A stretch of DNA of 10,299 nt from Desulfobacterales bacterium (GCA_020056865.1 JAGVGX010000061.1:1-10299); one strand, 5' to 3'. Shown: positions 1 to 7,909, numbered from the stretch's first letter. Notes: generated by a model from the letters alone, not told the origin. A program made the numbers and translations.

Positions 1-1
1 A

Positions 2-439
2 ATGCCAACTTATGTAATTAACGAAAAATGTGACGGCTGCAAAGGTGGGGATAAAACTGCATGTATGTATATTTGTCCCAATGACCTTATGGTACTTGAT
101 CCAAATGCGATGAAGGCATACAATCAAGAGCCTGATCAATGCTGGGAATGTTTCTCATGTGTAAAAATATGTCCGACTCAGGCGATTGAGGTTAGAGGTT
201 ATTCAGACTTTGTACCGCTTGGAAGCAGCATTATGCCGATGCTTGGAACAGAAGATGTCATGTGGACATGCAAGTTCAGAAACGGCCTTATCAAACGTTT
301 TAAATTCCCCATCAGAACCACGCCTGAGGGTGCTGCAAATGCTTATAAGAATCTGAAAGGAAAAGATCTTGAAAGCGCACTTCTTTCTACGCAGGAGGCC
401 GATGGTGCTAAGCTCCCAAGGCCGAAAGCTACTGTTTAG
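2..439 (+). CDS. aprB: Adenylylsulfate (APS) reductase, beta subunit
   Basis: AprB is the iron-sulfur subunit of the cytoplasmic AprBA enzyme that reduces APS to sulfite and AMP; it carries electrons to the FAD in AprA. The 145-residue protein has two ferredoxin-type [4Fe-4S] ligand sets: C10, C13, C21, C25-P, with the wide spacing typical of AprB, and C47-x2-C50-x2-C53-x3-C57-P. W48, next to C47, matches the Trp-B48 of the Archaeoglobus enzyme, which lies between a cluster and the flavin (family knowledge). Beyond residue 60 comes the long C-terminal extension, without cysteine motifs apart from C90, that in known structures wraps around AprA. The ATG is the second base of the window, so the Shine-Dalgarno and promoter lie outside. 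An in-frame start further upstream cannot be excluded, but MPTYV is the usual AprB beginning and the length fits the family. aprA follows after 71 bases, presumably on the same transcript. Confidence 0.97.
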   Translation: MPTYVINEKCDGCKGGDKTACMYICPNDLMVLDPNAMKAYNQEPDQCWECFSCVKICPTQAIEVRGYSDFVPLGSSIMPMLGTEDVMWTCKFRNGLIKRFKFPIRTTPEGAANAYKNLKGKDLESALLSTQEADGAKLPRPKATV

Positions 440-510
440 TGAAATTGTCGTATAATTTTTACAAAACTGATAATAAATTTTGAAAATAAATACTTGAAGG
501 AGGATGTAGT

Positions 511-2490
511 ATGGCAATACCTAACAAAACGATAGGTGAACTTAAAGCCGTAAGAGATCCGGAAGTTGAAGAGCGTGAAGTCGATATCCTGATTGTTGGT
601 GGCGGAATGGCAGCCTGTGGTGCTGCGTTTGAGGTTAAAAAATGGGCGTCTGACGATATGAAAATTCTTCTTGTAGACAAGGCTGCCATGGAGCGTAGCG
701 GCGCTGTGGCTCAAGGTTTGTCTGCAATCAATACGTATGTTGGAAGTAATTCACCTGACGACTATGTTCGTATGGTCAGAAACGATCTTATGGGACTGGT
801 TAGAGAAGATTTGATTTTTGACCTTGGCTGTTATGTAGATGACTCTGTTCATCTTTTTGAAGAATGGGGACTTCCGATATGGAAGAAAACCGAGGATGGG
901 AAAAATCTTGACGGCAAAAAAGGCCAGAAGATGGGAACCCTGAAAAGTGGTGCAACTCCTGTTCGAACCGGTAAATGGCAGATTATGATTAACGGCGAGT
1001 CTTATAAAAGAATTGTTGCTGAGGCAGCAAAGCTTGCGCTTGGTGATGATAATATTCTTGAGCGTGTTTTTATTGTTGAGCTTCTTCGTGATGCAAACAA
1101 GAAAAACACCATTGCCGGTGCGGTTGGTTTTTCTGTTCGTGAAAACAAGGTGTACATCATCAAATGCAAAACCATGATGGTTGCCTGTGGAGGCGCTGTT
1201 AACATTTATCAGCCGAGAAGTGTTGGTGAAGGAAAAGGTCGTGCATGGTATCCGGTGTGGAATGCAGGATCCACGTATACGATGTGCATGAAGGCAGGTG
1301 CGGAGCTTACAATGATGGAAAACCGTTTCACCCCGGCACGTTTTAAAGATGGATACGGCCCGGTTGGTGCATGGTTCCTTCTGTTCAAGGCCCAGTTGAG
1401 AAATGGTCTTGGTGAAAACTTTTCTGCAAGCGATGCTGCTAAGGCAGAGCTTCAAAGATATGCGCCATACGGAACCGCAGCAATTACGCCGACCTGTTTG
1501 CGTAACCATCTGATGCTTTTTGAGATGAAGGCAGGCCGAGGTCCGATTATGATGGATACGGTTTCAGCTCTGGCAAAACTTGGTGAAACTATGGACAAGA
1601 AAGAGCTCAAGCATCTTGAGTCTGAAGCATGGGAAGATTTTCTTGACATGACCTGTGGTCAGGCCAATCTGTGGTGCGCGCAGGACTGTGAGCCTGAGAA
1701 GAAAAACTCTGAAATTATGCCTACCGAGCCTTATCTGCTTGGATCTCACTCCGGGTGTTGCGGCTTGTGGGCTTCAGGGCCGGATTATGACTGGGTGCCT
1801 GATTCATATAAGATCAAAGCGCCTAACGGCAAGGTATACAAGCTGATGACAACAGTGAACGGCTTGTTTACAGCTGGTGATGGTACGGGAGGATCAGGCC
1901 ATAAGTTTTCTTCAGGTTCTCATGCGGAAGGACGAATCGTCGCCAAACAGATGGTGCGTTATGTAAAAGATTTTGCAGATTTTAAACCCGCACTGAAACA
2001 GTCCAAAGAAGAACTTGTTGATCTGGTTTACAAACCTGTCAGGGTATTTCTTGACAACTGTCAATATACCACAGCGATTGACATTAATCCCAACTACATT
2101 AAACCAAACGGCATGATGTATCGTTTGATGAAGGCTACCCATGAATATGGTGCTGGAACGGCCACATACTATCAGACGAGCAGCAAGAGCCTTGAGGTAG
2201 TTATGGATCTGCTTGCCACAATGCGTGAGGATTGTGAAAAAATGGCAGCAGGTGACCTCCATGAACTGATGAGAGCATGGGAGATTTATCATCGTATCTG
2301 GACTGTTGAAGCGCATCTGCGCCACATTCAGTTCCGTAAAGAAACACGGTATCCTGGATTCTACTATCAGGCCAACTATCCCGGCCAGGATGACAAGAAC
2401 TGGTTCTGCTTTGTCAATTCAAAATATGATCCTGACAATGCCAAATGGGATATTTTCAAGAAGGAATACATCAAGATTATTCCGGATTAA
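511..2490 (+). CDS. aprA: Adenylylsulfate (APS) reductase, alpha subunit (FAD)
   Basis: AprA is the catalytic flavoprotein of APS reductase, of the fumarate reductase/succinate dehydrogenase flavoprotein superfamily. It binds APS at the FAD and releases sulfite and AMP. The 659 residues show an N-terminal dinucleotide-binding fold (DILIVGGGMAACG, residues 25-37), an FAD-contact segment ERSGAVAQGLSA (61-72), the conserved substrate-channel region NRFTPARFKDGYGPVGAWF (271-289), LLGSHSGCCGLWASG (409-423), and the second FAD motif GLFTAGDGTGGSGHKFSSG (451-469). By family knowledge an Arg and a His line the active site in Archaeoglobus AprA (R265, H398); the likely equivalents here are an Arg in 272-277 and H413, assigned from motif position only. 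The C-terminal helical part is intact, ending in IKIIPD. The start is supported by GAAGGAGGA at 496-504, six bases before the ATG. The gene follows aprB and is closed by a strong terminator, so aprBA ends here. Confidence 0.98.
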   Translation: MAIPNKTIGELKAVRDPEVEEREVDILIVGGGMAACGAAFEVKKWASDDMKILLVDKAAMERSGAVAQGLSAINTYVGSNSPDDYVRMVRNDLMGLVREDLIFDLGCYVDDSVHLFEEWGLPIWKKTEDGKNLDGKKGQKMGTLKSGATPVRTGKWQIMINGESYKRIVAEAAKLALGDDNILERVFIVELLRDANKKNTIAGAVGFSVRENKVYIIKCKTMMVACGGAVNIYQPRSVGEGKGRAWYPVWNAGSTYTMCMKAGAELTMMENRFTPARFKDGYGPVGAWFLLFKAQLRNGLGENFSASDAAKAELQRYAPYGTAAITPTCLRNHLMLFEMKAGRGPIMMDTVSALAKLGETMDKKELKHLESEAWEDFLDMTCGQANLWCAQDCEPEKKNSEIMPTEPYLLGSHSGCCGLWASGPDYDWVPDSYKIKAPNGKVYKLMTTVNGLFTAGDGTGGSGHKFSSGSHAEGRIVAKQMVRYVKDFADFKPALKQSKEELVDLVYKPVRVFLDNCQYTTAIDINPNYIKPNGMMYRLMKATHEYGAGTATYYQTSSKSLEVVMDLLATMREDCEKMAAGDLHELMRAWEIYHRIWTVEAHLRHIQFRKETRYPGFYYQANYPGQDDKNWFCFVNSKYDPDNAKWDIFKKEYIKIIPD

Positions 2491-2526
2491 TTTGTAATCG
2501 GCATTGATTTTGCCGGAAAAGACATG

Positions 2527-2558
2527 CCTCCGGGTGTTGAAAACACCTGGAGGTTTTT
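2527..2558 (+). terminator. Rho-independent terminator of aprBA
   Basis: A 12-bp stem (2527-2538 with 2542-2553, a single G-T wobble) closes a GAA loop and is followed at once by five Ts (2554-2558). It lies 36 bases after the aprA stop. This separates aprBA from qmoABC transcriptionally, although some read-through is possible. Confidence 0.9.
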
Positions 2559-2681
2559 ATTATGGTTTTCTTTTTTTTACGATACCTAAGCATATTTTTC
2601 GGTTTATATTTACATATATGGGGGTTTTTAACTTATATGACTAAAGCCCTTATATATATGAATATAAATACAAGAAAAATA

Positions 2682-2881
2682 GTAACTACTCAGAAGTCAG
2701 GAGCCAGAATTCAGTAGCCAGAATTCAGGAGCCAGAATTCAGGAGACAGGAGGCAGCTTTAAGAAAAAGAGGAAATCGGATAAAGCCATGTATAATATTG
2801 CAAAAGCTTCTCTTGAAAAAAACCAGTACTGTGCTTCTATTCTGGATTCTGGCTCCTGACTTCTGACTCCTGAGTAGTTAC
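2682..2881. mobile_element. MITE-like foldback element of CAG-heptamer repeats (copy 1)
   Basis: The element is 200 bp and non-coding. Its ends are a perfect 9-bp inverted repeat, GTAACTACT at 2682-2690 and AGTAGTTAC at 2873-2881. Inside the left end lie nine in-register heptamers of the type CAG-R-A-K-N (2691-2753; for example CAGAAGT, CAGGAGC, CAGAATT). Inside the right end lie five heptamers in the opposite orientation (2838-2872). Between them is a core of about 84 bp (2754-2837) with no coding potential. GAAAAATA occurs directly outside both ends (2674-2681 and 2882-2889), as an 8-bp target-site duplication would. There is no transposase, so any mobility would need a helper in trans. Calling it a transposable element is inference; the repeats themselves are seen directly. 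Confidence 0.6.
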
Positions 2882-2916
2882 GAAAAATATTTAGAGAATT
2901 TAGGGTATCGCTTTCA

Positions 2917-2945
2917 GACGGCAACGTAAAAAGCTCATTGCCGTC
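2917..2945 (+). promoter_or_regulatory. Inverted repeat/hairpin upstream of qmoA
   Basis: GACGGCAA (2917-2924) and TTGCCGTC (2938-2945) form a perfect 8-bp inverted repeat around a 13-base spacer, ending 34 bases before the qmoA ATG. A perfect 14-bp A/T palindrome (2946-2959) follows at once. There is no T-run, so it is not a terminator. It could be a 5'-leader stem-loop or an operator; no known regulator motif is recognised. Confidence 0.35.
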
Positions 2946-2979
2946 AATATTTAAATATTTTGGCGTATGGAGGGATAGT

Positions 2980-4257
2980 ATGGCAAACAATAAAGCAGCT
3001 CCTTCTGGCGGCAGTATTCTTGTTGTCGGAGGAGGTATAAGCGGGTTGACCACAACCCTGGAAGCCGCTGAAGTAGGGTACGAGGTTTTTCTAATAGAAA
3101 AGAAGCCTTACTTAGGTGGAAGGGTGGTTCAACTTAAACAGTATTTTCCAAAACTGTGCCCGCCAACATGCGGCCTTGAGATTAATTTTAAGAGAATAAA
3201 AGATAATCCTAAAATTAATGTGTTAACAATGGCTGAAGTTGAAAAAGTTGAGGGGACTCCAGGTAACTATCATGTCACTATTAAGTTAAAGCCTCGTTAT
3301 GTTAATGAAAATTGCACAGGTTGTGGCCAATGTGCTTCTGCCTGCCAAACCGAGATCCATAATGATTTTAATTTTAATATGGACAAGTGTAAAGGCGCTT
3401 ATCTTCCTCATGAAATGGCGTTTCCTTCAAGATATGTCATTTCTCCCCAGATAATAGGTACACAAGACGCCCAGTTATGTAAGGATGCCTGTAAATATGA
3501 TGCCGTTGATCTTGATATGAAGGAAAAAACAATTCAGATCAATGTGGGGGCTGTTGTATGGTCAACCGGCTGGGAACCTTATGATGCTGCAAAGATTGAC
3601 AATCTGGGATTCGGAAAGCATAAAAACATTATCACCAATATGATGCTTGAACGACTTGCGGCCAATAACGGTCCAACAAAAGGGAAAATTTTGAGGCCGT
3701 CTGACAACAAAGCACCTGAAAGTATAGCTTTTGTTCAGTGTGCAGGATCAAGAGATGAAAATCATCTTCCATATTGTTCTTATATATGCTGCATGGCTTC
3801 CTTAAAACATACAACATATCTGAGGGCTCAATATCCGGATGCAAAGATCTATATTTTTTATATTGATTTAAGAGCCCCTGGGTATCGGTATGAGAAATTT
3901 TACGAAAATATAAAAAAAGATGTAAATACCTTTTTTATCAAAGGTAAGGTGGCAGAAGTTTCAGAGGAATCCGGAAGCGGTAATATTGTTGTTGTGGCCG
4001 AAAACGCAGTAACGGGAGAAAAAGTAAGGCAGACTGTTGATATGGTAGTTCTTGCAACAGGCATGCAGCCTACGGCTTTAGCTTCAAAGCTTCCTGCTGA
4101 TCTTAAATATAACGAAGATGGCTTTATCATTAATGATTTCGAAAAAGGCGGTATGTTTGCGGCTGGATGTGCCAACAAACCGGCTGATGTGGTATCGTCT
4201 AACCAGAATGCCACCGGTATGGCCTTGAAGGCTATTCAAACCCTGGTGAGGAGGTAG
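2980..4257 (+). CDS. qmoA: Quinone-interacting membrane-bound oxidoreductase, subunit A (HdrA-like flavoprotein)
   Basis: QmoA is a soluble FAD and iron-sulfur subunit of QmoABC, which moves electrons from menaquinol towards APS reductase at the cytoplasmic face of the membrane. The 425-residue protein matches the flavin core of heterodisulfide reductase HdrA. It has a Rossmann FAD motif SILVVGGGISG (12-22), EKKPYLGGR (40-48), a ferredoxin-like half set C112-x2-C115-x2-C118-x3-C122, and a second flavin motif VVLATGMQP (356-364). It also has the HdrA-type cluster signature C254 (in VQCAGSRD), C266, C270, C271. C60, C64, C137, C167 and C171 are further cysteines. The HdrA C-terminal ferredoxin domain is absent, as usual for QmoA. 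The ATG at 2980 is chosen because GGAGGG (2969-2974) sits five bases upstream. An in-frame TTG at 2938 would add 14 residues but lies inside the upstream hairpin and has no Shine-Dalgarno. qmoB starts six bases after the stop. Confidence 0.96.
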   Translation: MANNKAAPSGGSILVVGGGISGLTTTLEAAEVGYEVFLIEKKPYLGGRVVQLKQYFPKLCPPTCGLEINFKRIKDNPKINVLTMAEVEKVEGTPGNYHVTIKLKPRYVNENCTGCGQCASACQTEIHNDFNFNMDKCKGAYLPHEMAFPSRYVISPQIIGTQDAQLCKDACKYDAVDLDMKEKTIQINVGAVVWSTGWEPYDAAKIDNLGFGKHKNIITNMMLERLAANNGPTKGKILRPSDNKAPESIAFVQCAGSRDENHLPYCSYICCMASLKHTTYLRAQYPDAKIYIFYIDLRAPGYRYEKFYENIKKDVNTFFIKGKVAEVSEESGSGNIVVVAENAVTGEKVRQTVDMVVLATGMQPTALASKLPADLKYNEDGFIINDFEKGGMFAAGCANKPADVVSSNQNATGMALKAIQTLVRR

Positions 4258-4263
4258 ATATCG

Positions 4264-6597
4264 ATGGATAAAAAATATGGTGTTTTTATTTGCACAGGTT
4301 GTGGAATAGGGGACGCTCTTAACATTGAAGATCTGTGCAATGTTCCTAAAGAAGAAGGGCTTTCTGTCAAAACACATCCGATCCTGTGTGGAAAAGAAGG
4401 TGTTGAACTTATAAAAAAAGATGTTGAAGCAGGGACAAATGCAATTGTTATAGGCGCATGTTCCAGACGGGTGAATTTTGATATTTTTAAATTTGACGGC
4501 TGTATTGTGGACAGGGTGAATTTAAGAGAGCAGGTTGTATGGTCACATCCAAGATCCGAATTCCCGGCGTTAACAGAAGAACAAAAAGGTGACGGAGAAC
4601 ACTTTGATTCACTTCAGATGCTTGCAGAAGATTATCTTAAGATGGGGATGGCAAGGATAGAAAAAGTTTCGTTACCTGAACCTTATTTGATTGAGAGCAT
4701 CAGTAAAAAGATTTTGGTTATAGGTGGCGGAATCACAGGAATATCTGCTGCGCTTGATGTTTCCAAAGCAGGGTATGAAGTAACGATTGTTGAAAAAGAA
4801 TCCTGTCTTGGCGGGTATGCTGCAAAAGTACGCAAACAGATTCCTGTCTTTGAACCCTACGATGGTTTAATTGAACCTGTAATTAAATCGAAAATAAAAG
4901 AGGTGGAAGCTGATTCGAATATTACGGTGAAAACCGGCATGATTGTTGCGCGTATTGCAGGACAGCCAGGAGAATTTACCATAACATTTAAGAAACCAGG
5001 GGACAAGATTGAATTTGACGTTCCGTATCCTCTTCCGAATGAAATGAAGGTTGATGAAAACGGTAAAGAGTATGACGTTGAAAAACTTCATGAAATTTAC
5101 CTTGAGTATAACAAAGGTAAAAATGATATTTTAACCCTTGACCCGGATGGCCAAATGTTTGGTGCGGTTATACTTGCTGCAGGATGGCGGCCGGACAAAC
5201 TCGAATCAGATGCCTATTCCTACCTCGGTTATGGCAGTCTTCCGAATGTTATCACCAATGCTCAGTTTGAAGAGATTGCCGCAAAAGGCAAAATAGTAAG
5301 ACCGTCTGACGGTAAAGAAGCCAAATCTGTTGTTTTTGTTCAAAGCACCGGTAATGGCAGTGATTCGGATTTTGCATATACCGGGTCGGTAACAAGCCTT
5401 GTTGCTCTGAAACAGGCCAAATATCTGCGTGATGATTATGCTGATTCAAAATCATATATATTTTATCAGCATATGAGAACGCCGGGGTTGTCTGAATATT
5501 TTTACAAAAGCATACAGCAGGATGAAGGGATATTTCTTACCAAGGGGGAAGTGGTTCATGTGTCTGATAATGGAGCAAAGCTTCTTGTTGAAGCAGACAA
5601 CACTCTTCTCGGTGAGAAAATCAAGGTAAAAGCGGATATGGTTGTGCTTGCAGCAGGTATGGTTCCTGCGACAGCCGATGATCCGATTATTAATCTGGCT
5701 TACAGACAGGGCCCTGGTTTCAGAGATAATGATATTTTTGATCAATATGCGGATTCAAACTATATATGCTTTCCTTACGAAACCCAGAGAACAGGTATTT
5801 ATGCTGCAGGGTGTATTCGCAGGGGTATGACCATGGAAGAGTCTATTGAAGATGCAACAGGTGCTGCCTTAAAAGCGATTCAATGCATTGAATCTGCTAA
5901 CAGGGGTGTTTCTGTGCATCCAAGATCCGGCGACATGTCGTTTCCGGACTTTTTCTTCCAAAGATGTACGCAATGCAAAAGATGTACAGAAGAGTGCCCT
6001 TTTGGCGCACTTGATGATGACGCAAAAGGTACACCAAAACCGAATCCAACGCGTTGCAGGCGTTGCGGAACATGTATGGGGGCGTGCCCGGAGCGAATTA
6101 TCAACTTTGCTGATTACAGTGTTGACAGCATTGGTTCTATGGTCAAATCGATAGGTGTCCCTTCTGAAGACGATTATAGCGAACCTCCCATGAGGATATT
6201 GGCCTTTGTTTGTGAAAACGATGCGTATCCGGCTTTGGATATTGCCGGTTTAAACAGGCTTTCCTATTCAGCGAATGTCAGGTTTATTCCTGTCAGGTGT
6301 CTTGGCTCACTTAACGTGATCTGGATTAAAGATGCGCTGTCACAGGGAATGGACGGTGTGTTTTTGCTTGGGTGCAAACATGGGGATGATTACCAGTGCC
6401 ATTTTGTCAAGGGCAGTGAGCTTGCCGATATCAGGATGAAGAAAATTGGGGATGCATTGTCAAGCCTTGCACTTGAAGAAGAGCGGGTAGCTCAGTTTGA
6501 AGTGGCGATTGATGACTATGATAAGCTCCCTAAGATGATCAATGAATTTGTTGAGATGATTGAAGGTCTCGGTCCTAACCCGTTCAAGGGATTTTAA
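4264..6597 (+). CDS. qmoB: Quinone-interacting membrane-bound oxidoreductase, subunit B (HdrA/MvhD-like)
   Basis: QmoB is the largest soluble subunit of QmoABC, an HdrA-like flavoprotein with added electron-transfer domains. The 777 residues show, in order: an HdrA-type N-terminal domain with C10, C13, C42 and C66; a Rossmann FAD motif ILVIGGGITGISAA (150-163) followed by EKESCLGGY (177-185); a second flavin motif VVLAAGMVP (460-468); two ferredoxin [4Fe-4S] motifs (C568-x2-C571-x2-C574-x3-C578-P and C598-x2-C601-x2-C604-x3-C608-P); and an MvhD-like C-terminal domain from about 642 with C650, C679, C704 and C712 as probable [2Fe-2S] ligands. Where QmoA has its CAGSRD-type cluster motif, QmoB has STGNGSDSDFAYTG (361-374) without cysteines. 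GAGGAGG (4248-4254) overlaps the 3' end of qmoA and lies nine bases before the ATG, so the two genes are probably translationally coupled. Confidence 0.96.
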   Translation: MDKKYGVFICTGCGIGDALNIEDLCNVPKEEGLSVKTHPILCGKEGVELIKKDVEAGTNAIVIGACSRRVNFDIFKFDGCIVDRVNLREQVVWSHPRSEFPALTEEQKGDGEHFDSLQMLAEDYLKMGMARIEKVSLPEPYLIESISKKILVIGGGITGISAALDVSKAGYEVTIVEKESCLGGYAAKVRKQIPVFEPYDGLIEPVIKSKIKEVEADSNITVKTGMIVARIAGQPGEFTITFKKPGDKIEFDVPYPLPNEMKVDENGKEYDVEKLHEIYLEYNKGKNDILTLDPDGQMFGAVILAAGWRPDKLESDAYSYLGYGSLPNVITNAQFEEIAAKGKIVRPSDGKEAKSVVFVQSTGNGSDSDFAYTGSVTSLVALKQAKYLRDDYADSKSYIFYQHMRTPGLSEYFYKSIQQDEGIFLTKGEVVHVSDNGAKLLVEADNTLLGEKIKVKADMVVLAAGMVPATADDPIINLAYRQGPGFRDNDIFDQYADSNYICFPYETQRTGIYAAGCIRRGMTMEESIEDATGAALKAIQCIESANRGVSVHPRSGDMSFPDFFFQRCTQCKRCTEECPFGALDDDAKGTPKPNPTRCRRCGTCMGACPERIINFADYSVDSIGSMVKSIGVPSEDDYSEPPMRILAFVCENDAYPALDIAGLNRLSYSANVRFIPVRCLGSLNVIWIKDALSQGMDGVFLLGCKHGDDYQCHFVKGSELADIRMKKIGDALSSLALEEERVAQFEVAIDDYDKLPKMINEFVEMIEGLGPNPFKGF

Positions 6598-6639
6598 TCT
6601 ATTGGCGGTTTTCAAAATATATATAGAGGAGGTACTGAC

Positions 6640-7821
6640 ATGACTGAAAGATGCCTACTTGAGCCTGATTTGGATTTTGTTAAGCAGGTTATCGGGCTTG
6701 GGGGTGATACTTTAAAAAAGTGTTATCAATGCGCAACCTGCTCGGTGGTTTGTCCAATTGCCCCTGACAACAAGCCTTTCCCGAGAAAAGAGATGATAGC
6801 TTCTTCCTGGGGTTTAAAAGACAGACTCGTTGGCAATGCAGATATCTGGCTGTGTCATAATTGTGGTGACTGTACAACAACGTGTCCTCGAGGCGCTAAA
6901 CCTGGTGATGTGCTTGGAGCCATACGATCATATGCAATCACCGAGTACGCTACATCCAAAAAAATTGGGAAAATGGTTAATGATCCAAGTAAAATACCGG
7001 TATTGCTTGGTATCCCAGCCGCTATTTTTGCTTTGCTTGCATTTATAACGGTTTTTTTTGGAGATACGATGGCAGGGATATTTCATGCCATAGGGCTTGA
7101 GTGGTACCATGGGGATCATGGCAGTGATACCATAGCCCATGCTAATTTTATTTCAACATGGTTCGTTGATCTTGTTTTTGTCCCCCTTGCAGCCTGGGTG
7201 GTTGTTAATTTTGTTATTAGTTTAAAAAGATTTATCAAAGATATTCATGATGATGCTGTCTTTGAGGGAAAAACCGATAAAACGACGATTCATGCAGGTG
7301 AGTTTGTTCAGGCATTGCTACGTGTTGTTCCAACCATATTAAAGCACAAAAAGTTTTCAGAGTGCGGGGAGAACAAATCTCGTTCAACGTCTCATCTGAT
7401 GGTTTTGTATTCTTTTATAGGACTTTTTATTGTGACCAATATTTTCTTTGTGGTTCTTTATGTATTCCATATTCCCGGACCGTACCAGCAAATCAACCCG
7501 GTGAAGTGGCTTGCCAACATCAGTGGTTTGGCGCTTGTCATCGGCAGTATTTTGTTGATAAAAGAAAGACTTTCCAATAAGGATCAGGTTACGGTGTATA
7601 AAGACTGGTATCTTCTTGGACTTGTTCTTGGGTTAGGCGTTACAGGGCTTTTGTCTGAAATGACGAGAATGGCAGGGATTGTATGGCTGACGTATTTTAT
7701 TTATTTACTTCACCTTATATTTGTGTTCAACCTGTTTGCTTTTCTTCCGTTTTCAAAATTGGCACATCTTGTTTATAGAACAGTTGCCATGACCTATGCG
7801 GAGTATGGAAACAGAAAGTAA
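6640..7821 (+). CDS. qmoC: Quinone-interacting membrane-bound oxidoreductase, subunit C (HdrC/HdrE-like, haem b)
   Basis: QmoC anchors the Qmo complex in the cytoplasmic membrane and is the site of menaquinol oxidation. It fuses an HdrC-like ferredoxin domain to an HdrE/NarI-like haem b domain. The N-terminal 100 residues hold two [4Fe-4S] sets: C28-x2-C31-x2-C34-x3-C38-P and C72-x2-C75-x2-C78-x3-C82-P. Six hydrophobic segments follow, at about 119-141, 171-195, 253-276, 292-307, 322-338 and 345-369. Histidines near or in them (H149, H169, H252, H277, H358, H376) are candidates for haem b ligation; which pairs bind haem cannot be told from sequence alone. The 393-residue length is normal for the family. 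GAGGAGG (6626-6632) lies seven bases before the ATG. The gene starts 42 bases after qmoB and ends the qmo operon; a heptamer foldback element begins five bases after the stop, then a terminator. Confidence 0.96.
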   Translation: MTERCLLEPDLDFVKQVIGLGGDTLKKCYQCATCSVVCPIAPDNKPFPRKEMIASSWGLKDRLVGNADIWLCHNCGDCTTTCPRGAKPGDVLGAIRSYAITEYATSKKIGKMVNDPSKIPVLLGIPAAIFALLAFITVFFGDTMAGIFHAIGLEWYHGDHGSDTIAHANFISTWFVDLVFVPLAAWVVVNFVISLKRFIKDIHDDAVFEGKTDKTTIHAGEFVQALLRVVPTILKHKKFSECGENKSRSTSHLMVLYSFIGLFIVTNIFFVVLYVFHIPGPYQQINPVKWLANISGLALVIGSILLIKERLSNKDQVTVYKDWYLLGLVLGLGVTGLLSEMTRMAGIVWLTYFIYLLHLIFVFNLFAFLPFSKLAHLVYRTVAMTYAEYGNRK

Positions 7822-7826
7822 TTTAT

Positions 7827-7909
7827 ATGAGAATACAGGAGTCAGAATACAGAAGAAAAACAATACTATGGTTATTCTGACTCCTGACTCCTGACTCCTG
7901 AATTCTCAT
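7827..7909. repeat. Foldback element of CAG-heptamer repeats (copy 2)
   Basis: This 83-bp inverted-repeat element begins five bases after the qmoC stop. Its outer ends, ATGAGAAT (7827-7834) and ATTCTCAT (7902-7909), are perfect inverted copies. Inside lie three heptamers on the left (CAGGAGT, CAGAATA, CAGAAGA; 7836-7856) and four in the opposite orientation on the right (7873-7900, three of them CAGGAGT). A short core of 16 bases separates the arms. It would be transcribed as a stem-loop in the qmoABC 3' region, ahead of the terminator. No direct repeats flank it. It belongs to the same family as the elements at 2682-2881 and 9472-9520. Confidence 0.8.

Larger units (their letters stand above)
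2491..2979. other. Intergenic region between aprA and qmoA
   Basis: This 489-base gap contains no credible gene; the short open frames in it come from the heptamer repeats. In order it holds the aprBA terminator (2527-2558), an AT-rich stretch without clear signals (about 2559-2673), a 200-bp foldback element with direct-repeat flanks (2674-2889), a hairpin sequence (2917-2945), a perfect 14-bp A/T palindrome (2946-2959) and the qmoA Shine-Dalgarno (2969-2974). I could not pick a convincing qmo promoter. A TATAAT at 2791-2796, inside the element core, lacks a matching -35 box. Confidence 0.8.

Noticed and set aside
451..456. Perfect TATAAT between aprB and aprA as an internal promoter
   Set aside because: No -35-like hexamer lies at 16-18 bases upstream, and the spacer is generally AT-rich, so the match is probably chance.
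751..1509. 252-codon open frame on the minus strand within aprA
   Set aside because: It lies wholly opposite aprA, and its translation has no recognisable motif. aprA is unmistakable.
2938..2979. TTG at 2938 as the start of qmoA, adding 14 residues
   Set aside because: There is no Shine-Dalgarno before it, it falls in the hairpin stem, and the ATG at 2980 has GGAGGG at good spacing.
2739..3053. 104-codon open frame on the minus strand across the foldback element and the start of qmoA
   Set aside because: Its length comes from the stop-poor heptamer repeats and the antisense of qmoA; it has no Shine-Dalgarno and no recognisable domain.
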